This document shows positions 58,956-64,000 of a stretch of 64,000 nt of DNA, one piece after another; position 1 is the stretch's first letter; each line of letters opens with the position of its first letter. Source of the DNA: Enterobacter sp. RHBSTW-00175 (lineage in GTDB: Bacteria > Pseudomonadota > Gammaproteobacteria > Enterobacterales > Enterobacteriaceae); NCBI RefSeq assembly GCF_013927005.1, contig NZ_CP055930.1, forward strand, positions 5,084,001 to 5,148,000. The letters run 5' to 3'. A model generated the notes under the pieces. It did not search any database, was not told the origin of the DNA, and saw only the letters and a list, made by a program, of their open reading frames with translations. Position numbers and translations under genes: made by a program.

Positions 58956-60203
58956 TCAAGCCCCTTTACGATGAATGGCGAAGCGGTTTGCGTAACCTTC
59001 CGGGTCGGTACCGTTCCAGACGGTGCCGTCCATCAGGGTGCTGCTACGTACAGGTGATGATGGCGCAGAGATCCCGCCCACTGCCGTGGCGGCGTCCTGC
59101 CAGACCGAGGTCTGATTAATGCGTGCGGCAATGGCCGCGTAGTCCGGTGCGCTTTTGAGTAATCCCCATCGGCGGAACTGAGTCAGGAACCACATGCCGT
59201 CTGACAGATACGGATAGCTGACCGCCCCGTCGTTAAAGAAGCGGATGGGGTTGGCGTCCTGCCAGCGCTTGCCAATTCCGTTGTCGTATTCGCCAAGCAT
59301 TCTCCCGGTGAGGTACTGCTCTTTGGTGTTAAGCCACGCCCGACGCGAGAGGATCTGCGCGGTTTCGCGTTTGTTTTCTGGTGAGGCATCTATCCAGCGA
59401 GACGCTTCCAGCACGGCACTCACCAGCGCACGGGCGGTATTGGGGTTTTTATCCACCCACTCCCGCCGTGTGCCGAGGATCTTTTCAGGATGTTCCGGCC
59501 AGATGGACTGTGACGTTGCGGCGGTAAAACCGATGCGGTCGTTAATGGCGCGCGCATTCCACGGTTCCCCCACACAAAAGCCGACCATGTTGCCAATACG
59601 CATGTTCATCACCATTTGCGGTGGCGGTACCACCACGGTGCGCACATCGTCGAATGGATTAATGCCCGCACTGGCAAGCCAGTAGTACAACCACATGGCG
59701 TGCGTCCCGGTCGGGAAAGTGTGTGCGAAGGTGTAAGTGCCCGGGGCCTGCTGCCCGACCAGCTTTTTCAGCCCGTCGAGATCGCGCACGCCCTTCTCCG
59801 CCAGATCGGCTGAAAGCGTAATCGCCTGGCCGTTATGGTTGAGGGTCATCAGGTTTGCCATCTGCTGCGGCTTACCGGCGATGCCCAACTCCAGCCCGTA
59901 CAGCAGGCCGTAAAGGATATGTGCCGCGTCCAGTTCACCGGCAACCAGCTTGTCACGCACTGCAGCCCAGCTCGCCTCTTTGGTGGGCACAATGGTGATG
60001 CCATATTTTTTATCAAACCCTTTCAGCGCCGCGATCACCACCGGGGCGCAATCGGTCAGAGGGATAAACCCGATGCGAACTGTGTCTTGTTCTGGTTTAT
60101 CCGAACCTGCGGCCCATGCAGCCTGCATAACGCCCGGTAACAACATTGCGCCACTCGCCAACATGCTGGCCTGCAAAAACCGCCGTCTCGACAAATCCGC
60201 CAT
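58956..60203 (-). CDS. nasF: nitrate-binding periplasmic protein NasF
   Basis: A 415-residue solute-binding protein of the NrtA family, exported by Tat: the signal is ADLSRRRFLQASMLASGAML with a twin-arginine SRRRFLQ motif. Mature blocks such as IGFIPLTDCAPVVIAALKGF and MVGFCVGEPWNARAI are typical of nitrate/bicarbonate binding proteins. ATG 60203 follows CAGGAGTGGGTC; the longer frame runs back through the terminator and is rejected. First structural gene after the NasR-controlled leader. Confidence 0.94.
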   Translation of the reverse strand: MADLSRRRFLQASMLASGAMLLPGVMQAAWAAGSDKPEQDTVRIGFIPLTDCAPVVIAALKGFDKKYGITIVPTKEASWAAVRDKLVAGELDAAHILYGLLYGLELGIAGKPQQMANLMTLNHNGQAITLSADLAEKGVRDLDGLKKLVGQQAPGTYTFAHTFPTGTHAMWLYYWLASAGINPFDDVRTVVVPPPQMVMNMRIGNMVGFCVGEPWNARAINDRIGFTAATSQSIWPEHPEKILGTRREWVDKNPNTARALVSAVLEASRWIDASPENKRETAQILSRRAWLNTKEQYLTGRMLGEYDNGIGKRWQDANPIRFFNDGAVSYPYLSDGMWFLTQFRRWGLLKSAPDYAAIAARINQTSVWQDAATAVGGISAPSSPVRSSTLMDGTVWNGTDPEGYANRFAIHRKGA

Positions 60204-60225
60204 GACCCACTCCTGAAAAAAAGAC

Positions 60226-60265
60226 AAAAAAAAGCGCCCTACAGTGCCGAAGCACCGCTGGACGC
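60226..60265 (-). terminator. leader terminator (attenuator) of the nas operon
   Basis: On the minus strand GCGTCCAGCGGTGC-TTCG-GCACTGTAGGGCGC pairs with G-U wobbles around a UUCG tetraloop and is followed by eight T. It lies 22 bases upstream of nasF and shares its left arm with the P2 hexaloop stem. Confidence 0.9.
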
Positions 60266-60306
60266 CTTTATCCCGCAGACGATTGCACCGCCGTTGGCGC
60301 ATCGTC
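60257..60306 (-). promoter_or_regulatory. NasR-binding ANTAR dual-hexaloop RNA motif
   Basis: Two stems on the minus strand. P1 (60278-60306) is GACGAT-GCGCC-AACGGC-GGUGC-AAUCGUC with hexaloop AACGGC. P2 (60257-60276) is GCGGGAU-AAAGGC-GUCCAGC with hexaloop AAAGGC. Both loops have A at position 1 and G at position 4, the ANTAR recognition rule. P2 sequesters 60257-60263, part of the terminator's left arm, so binding of NasR should allow read-through. Confidence 0.9.
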
Positions 60307-60325
60307 AAAAATGGTTAATTAGTTA

Positions 60326-60343
60326 ATGCAAAGTCGATGCCAG
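60326..60343 (-). promoter_or_regulatory. sigma-54 promoter of the nas operon
   Basis: CTGGCATCGACTTTGCAT on the minus strand has the -24 GG and -12 GC 10 bases apart, matching TGGCA-N6-TTGCA. The start would be near 60316, just before P1, giving a leader of about 113 bases. Palindromic candidates for NtrC (GGCACAAAATGCCC at 60406-60419 and TTGTGCAA at 60425-60432) lie upstream but match only weakly. Confidence 0.85.
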
Positions 60344-60432
60344 CTTTTAAGCCCCTGTTTTTCTACTCTTCGTCGGGTTCACGGCAACTTTACGCACCTC
60401 AATCAGGCACAAAATGCCCACTGATTGTGCAA

Positions 60433-61617
60433 CTACTCCTTTGGTGTTATCTGCCATAAAGTCTTCACGGTGAGCAGTGCCCGGGCGATATCCACCATGC
60501 GCTGATTCTTGTCCATCGCCATTTTGCGCAGGGCATACCATGCCTGTTCTTCATTCATATTCTGGTGGCTCATTAATACGCTTTTGGCTTTATCAATGGT
60601 TTTACGCTCTTCCAGCGTGTCGCGAAGCGATGCCAGCTGGCGGGACAGTAGCTCTATTTCCCGCGCCTGCTGGCGTACCAGAGGCAGCAAGGGTTTGTCC
60701 GGGTAACACGCAAGGGGATCGTCGTGTTCATCCCCGGCGAGGGTAAACTCATCGTCACTGTGAATACGTGCATCCACGGCGACCATCAGGTCGGCGATGA
60801 CCATCTCTTCCAGCGTGCGCAGGTGCTCAAGACGCGCCGTTTGCAGGGCAAACCAGTTGAGGGCCGTCTGGCCATTATCTTCCGCAGGTTGACGCGTGCA
60901 GGCCACGCGCCGCAGCTGTTCTGTTTCCAGACACGGCTGGCAGTTGAGGGTAAAAGTCTGGCGGATGTCATCGCCGCTGCGCGACAAAAAGACCTCAAAA
61001 CAGGCCTGCTGGCCATCAATACGGTCAACCAGCTTTTGACGAGTCTCATCGCTAAAAAATCCCTGCGTGAAGCCAATCGCCCCTAATGCCCGCTCTTGCC
61101 CCACCAGCTCTTTGCCCTGCATCAGGCTATAGAGCGCGACAAATCGCCCGGCGATTTGCGGATCATCAATACTGTCATTCAGTTGCGGTACAATACTGAG
61201 CAGCTGGCGCAGCATCCGGCTGTAGTGCTCCATCGCCATCGGCGCTGCAATGTGTTGTGCGCTCACCCCGTCACGCAGGGCGATAAGACCTTCCAGGCTT
61301 AACAACGCGCTGGCGATGCGTTCGCACACGGCGCTGCCCGGCATCGGGGATTGTTCGTTAAGCATCCGGTGAAGTGCGGTAAGGTTTTCGTCCACCAGCG
61401 CCCGGCTGGCCTTGCATTCGGGGGCATAGAGTTGCCCCTGCGAGCAGAGCCAGACGTTTGACGCACCGCGCTCGCACTGAAGCATATGCACCAGCTGGCT
61501 GATGCCGTTCACCAGCTCGCCCAGTTGTGCGAGCTTGTTGAGTTGCAACTGACGCAACTGTTTTGCACGCTGAAACCATTCGGTTGCGCCGGGCGAACTG
61601 CCAGCCATTAACGTCAT
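60433..61617 (-). CDS. nasR: nitrate- and nitrite-responsive antiterminator NasR
   Basis: A 394-residue regulator. The N-terminal NIT domain senses nitrate or nitrite (for example MLQCERGASNVWLCSQG). The C-terminal ANTAR RNA-binding domain reads ASLRDTLEERKTIDKAKSVLM and then MNEEQAWYALRKMAMDKNQRM. ATG 61617 follows GGGAGAATAAGT. It lies directly upstream of the nas leader in the same direction, and the leader has the RNA target expected for it. Confidence 0.95.
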   Translation of the reverse strand: MTLMAGSSPGATEWFQRAKQLRQLQLNKLAQLGELVNGISQLVHMLQCERGASNVWLCSQGQLYAPECKASRALVDENLTALHRMLNEQSPMPGSAVCERIASALLSLEGLIALRDGVSAQHIAAPMAMEHYSRMLRQLLSIVPQLNDSIDDPQIAGRFVALYSLMQGKELVGQERALGAIGFTQGFFSDETRQKLVDRIDGQQACFEVFLSRSGDDIRQTFTLNCQPCLETEQLRRVACTRQPAEDNGQTALNWFALQTARLEHLRTLEEMVIADLMVAVDARIHSDDEFTLAGDEHDDPLACYPDKPLLPLVRQQAREIELLSRQLASLRDTLEERKTIDKAKSVLMSHQNMNEEQAWYALRKMAMDKNQRMVDIARALLTVKTLWQITPKE

Positions 61618-61690
61618 ACTTATTCTCCCGGATAGGTTCTATACAGAGAAATAAGCAAAATTCGTGCCTTTTCAAATAACAGGAGTCAAC

Positions 61691-62044
61691 ATGCAGAAGA
61701 TTGTGATCGTCGCTAACGGTGCGGCATACGGAAGTGAATCTCTTTTCAACAGCCTGCGTCTGGCCATTGCCCTGCGCGATCAGGACAGCGAGCTTCAGTT
61801 ACGTCTCTTTTTGATGTCGGATGCCGTGACTGCCGGGCTGAAGGGACAAAAACCCGCCGAGGGCTACAACATTCAGCAGATGCTGGAGATCCTGACGGCG
61901 CAAAACGTCCCGGTGAAGCTGTGCAAGACCTGCACCGACGGGCGGGGAATTACTGCCCTGCCGCTGATTGACGGGGTAGAGATTGGGACACTGATTGAGC
62001 TGGCGCAGTGGACACTGACCGCCGATAAAGTATTAACGTTTTAA
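61691..62044 (+). CDS. ychN: DsrE-family protein YchN
   Basis: A 117-residue DsrE/DsrF-fold protein, collinear with E. coli YchN, which forms hexamers. The possible sulfur-carrying cysteines are in VKLCKTCTDGRGI. ATG 61691 follows AGGAGTCAAC. Divergent from nasR. In E. coli ychO and ychN are neighbours, so the nas cluster is inserted exactly between them. Confidence 0.94.
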   Translation: MQKIVIVANGAAYGSESLFNSLRLAIALRDQDSELQLRLFLMSDAVTAGLKGQKPAEGYNIQQMLEILTAQNVPVKLCKTCTDGRGITALPLIDGVEIGTLIELAQWTLTADKVLTF

Positions 62045-62150
62045 TAATAAACCCGTAAAAATATTATTTTCTTATGGACGCGGTTTCAGCATCAAGTTTA
62101 CCTGCAAGGTTGCCGATAGGCATGAAAACAACACAGCAGGTATTTCACTT

Positions 62151-63935
62151 ATGTTCAGGTCCATTCGTGCACGCATCATTGCCGCGACGACAGGTTGTCT
62201 GATCGTCGCACTCATTCTTAACACCATTATTAACTTCCAGGTCACCCGCCAGGATAACCAGCAGTCGCAGCGCGATAGTCTGACCAGCACCAGCGCCAGT
62301 CATAACATGGCTATTGCTGACTGGGTAAACAGCAAAATGATGGTTATTTCTTCCGCACAAACGGTTGCCCTGAGCGATGATCCGGTGCCGGCATTCAAAC
62401 AGCTGGCTCAGGCTGGCGGGTTCACCAACGTTTATGTGGGTTACGCCAGCAAGACGGCGAAATTCTCTGATCCTGCGGGTGTGCCTGCGGATTACGATCC
62501 TACCGTGCGTCCGTGGTATCAGCAGGTGGTCAGCACCGATGCGCCGGTGGTGACCGCGCCTTACGTTGACGCAGGCACCGGAAAGCTGGTGGTGACCTTT
62601 GCCGTACCGGTTAAAGACAACGGGACACTGAAGGCCGTTGTTGCGGGTGATGTGGCGATGGATAGCGTGGTGTCTAACGTGCGCGGCATTCACCCGACAC
62701 CGGCGAGCAGCGGGCTGCTGGTTGACAGCGATGGCACCGTTATTGCCGCCAACGATCCGGCCCTGACCCTGAAACCCTTCGCTGAAACCATCAAAGGCGT
62801 TGATTTTGCGGCGCTGAAAAACGGCAACCCGCTTGACGGCACCTTTAATGGCGCAGAAAAGACTTTTGTGGCGACGCCGGTTAACGGGACGCACTGGATG
62901 TTAATTGTCGCGCTCGACAACAACGATGCCACCTCCGGGATGCGTGCCTTACTCAAGGCTTCTGCGCTGTCGTTGGTGATCCTTGCTCTGCTGAGCGGTG
63001 CCATTGTCCACTTCCTGATTGCCCGTCTGCTGAAGCGCCTGTCTGATATTCGCGATGCCATGCACAACATTGCCAACGGCACTAACGACCTGTCACAGCG
63101 TCTGCCAGATAATGGCGATGATGAAGTAGCGCAAATTGCGCAGGCGTTTAACGCCTTCAGCGATAAGTTGTCGGTGGTGATGGCGCAGTTGCGTGATGCC
63201 AGCGCCTCGGTGAAAAATGCGGCCCAGGAGATTGCCGCAGGCAACCACGACCTTTCCGGGCGAACCGAGCAGGCGGCATCCAGCCTGCGCGAAACTGCCA
63301 GCGCCGTTGAGGAGATCACCGCATCCGTTACCCAGTCGAATGAATCCGCTGCGGAAGCCAACGACCAGGCCAGCAAAGCCTCGGCTGCCGCCTCTCGCGG
63401 GGGGGACGTGGTGTCTCAGGCCATCAGCACCATGCAGTCAATCGAAGTGGCGTCGGCAAAAATTGGCGATATCACCAGCGTGATTGACGGCATTGCCTTC
63501 CAGACGAATATTCTGGCGCTAAACGCCTCGGTAGAAGCCGCCCGTGCGGGGGAACAGGGGCGCGGGTTTGCCGTGGTAGCCGGCGAGGTGCGTAACCTTG
63601 CCAGCCGCAGCGCTCAGGCCGCGAAAGAGATCAAATCCCTGATTGATTCCACCACCGACAGCGTGGCAACGGGCTCCCGCTATGTGCATCTGGCCGGTGA
63701 AAGCATGGATGAAATCCGCTCCAGCATCGGTAACGTGTCGGGGATTATGCGTGAAATCTCTATTGCAACCAGCGAGCAGATGAAAGGTATTCATGAGATT
63801 AACCACGCAGTAACACATCTCGATCGTATGGTGCAACAAAACGCCGAACTGGTTGTACAATCAGCCGCTGCGGCCAGTGCATTGCAAAGCCAGGCGGGCG
63901 ACCTTGCTGAAACGGCGGGGCATTTCCGCATTTAA
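62151..63935 (+). CDS. methyl-accepting chemotaxis protein with amino-acid-type dCache domain
   Basis: A 594-residue chemoreceptor. Helices at about 8-29 and 271-293 bound a periplasmic dCache_1 domain. It contains YDPTVRPWY (115-123), Tyr138 in VTAPYVDAG and Asp167 in VVAGDVAMD. These match the amino-acid-binding motif of dCache chemoreceptors, with the exact residue spacing. A HAMP domain (about 294-345) and the MCP signalling tip (IAFQTNILALNASVEAARAGEQGRGFAVVAGEV-like region) follow. The C-terminus lacks the NWETF CheR/CheB-docking pentapeptide. It replaces chaB, which follows ychN in E. coli. Confidence 0.92.
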   Translation: MFRSIRARIIAATTGCLIVALILNTIINFQVTRQDNQQSQRDSLTSTSASHNMAIADWVNSKMMVISSAQTVALSDDPVPAFKQLAQAGGFTNVYVGYASKTAKFSDPAGVPADYDPTVRPWYQQVVSTDAPVVTAPYVDAGTGKLVVTFAVPVKDNGTLKAVVAGDVAMDSVVSNVRGIHPTPASSGLLVDSDGTVIAANDPALTLKPFAETIKGVDFAALKNGNPLDGTFNGAEKTFVATPVNGTHWMLIVALDNNDATSGMRALLKASALSLVILALLSGAIVHFLIARLLKRLSDIRDAMHNIANGTNDLSQRLPDNGDDEVAQIAQAFNAFSDKLSVVMAQLRDASASVKNAAQEIAAGNHDLSGRTEQAASSLRETASAVEEITASVTQSNESAAEANDQASKASAAASRGGDVVSQAISTMQSIEVASAKIGDITSVIDGIAFQTNILALNASVEAARAGEQGRGFAVVAGEVRNLASRSAQAAKEIKSLIDSTTDSVATGSRYVHLAGESMDEIRSSIGNVSGIMREISIATSEQMKGIHEINHAVTHLDRMVQQNAELVVQSAAAASALQSQAGDLAETAGHFRI

Positions 63936-63945
63936 TGTTCCACCC

Positions 63946-63973
63946 GCGGGCATTTACCTGGTTAAATGCCCGC
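63946..63973 (+). terminator. stem-loop after the chemoreceptor gene
   Basis: GCGGGCATTTA-CCTGGT-TAAATGCCCGC is a perfect 11-bp stem 10 bases past the stop. A following T tract is weak. Confidence 0.7.
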
Positions 63974-64000
63974 AGGCTGAAAGCTTTCAGGTGTTTTGTC

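Overview
The window is chromosomal DNA of an enterobacterium, probably Enterobacter or a close relative. Most proteins are near-identical in length and sequence to E. coli proteins, and long blocks keep E. coli gene order: ompW-yciCBA-tonB-yciI, clsA-yciU, oppABCDF-ychE-adhE-tdk-hns-galU-rssB-rssA-ychJ-purU-tyrTV, and narIJHG...narK-narXL-ychO...ychN. Between these blocks are genes that E. coli K-12 lacks here. The species call is inference; nothing in the window is species-diagnostic.

Layout. 1-3704: a cut-off LysR regulator divergent from a three-gene oxidoreductase operon (aldehyde dehydrogenase, carboxymuconolactone-decarboxylase-like protein, quinone oxidoreductase). 3705-6715: a LexA-controlled DinI/MsgA-type gene, the sulfur-compound pair yedE-yedF, and uspF. 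6771-11004: ompW, yciC, yciB, yciA, tonB and yciI. 11394-13367: a chromosomal catA-type chloramphenicol acetyltransferase, leuE, an Exc2-type lipoprotein and a 42-codon reading frame just upstream of it. 13485-16493: yciY, clsA, yciU and a voltage-gated channel with a zinc ribbon at the position of kch. 16541-23588: the opp oligopeptide operon and ychE. 24069-33191: adhE, tdk, hns, galU, rssB, rssA, ychJ and purU.

33348-34148 holds two identical tRNA-Tyr genes with rtT-type repeats, each ending in a 19-base copy of the tRNA 3' end. A BIME and a divergent Lrp-type regulator/EamA exporter pair follow. The respiratory nitrate region (35722-49205) has narGHJI, a patatin-like membrane phospholipase not found here in E. 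coli, narK and narXL, with recognisable FNR and NarL sites. ychO is next.

The assimilatory nitrate region (50779-61617) encodes nitrate uptake (nasF, nasE, nasD), one polypeptide joining a NasC-like oxidoreductase to the nitrite reductase, nitrate reductase NasA, and the antiterminator NasR. Its leader contains a sigma-54 promoter, two ANTAR-type hexaloop stems and an intrinsic terminator. ychN and a chemoreceptor with the amino-acid-binding dCache signature close the window.

Respiratory and assimilatory nitrate use therefore sit within about 26 kb, each with its own nitrate sensor: NarX-NarL for respiration, NasR with NtrC/sigma-54 for assimilation.
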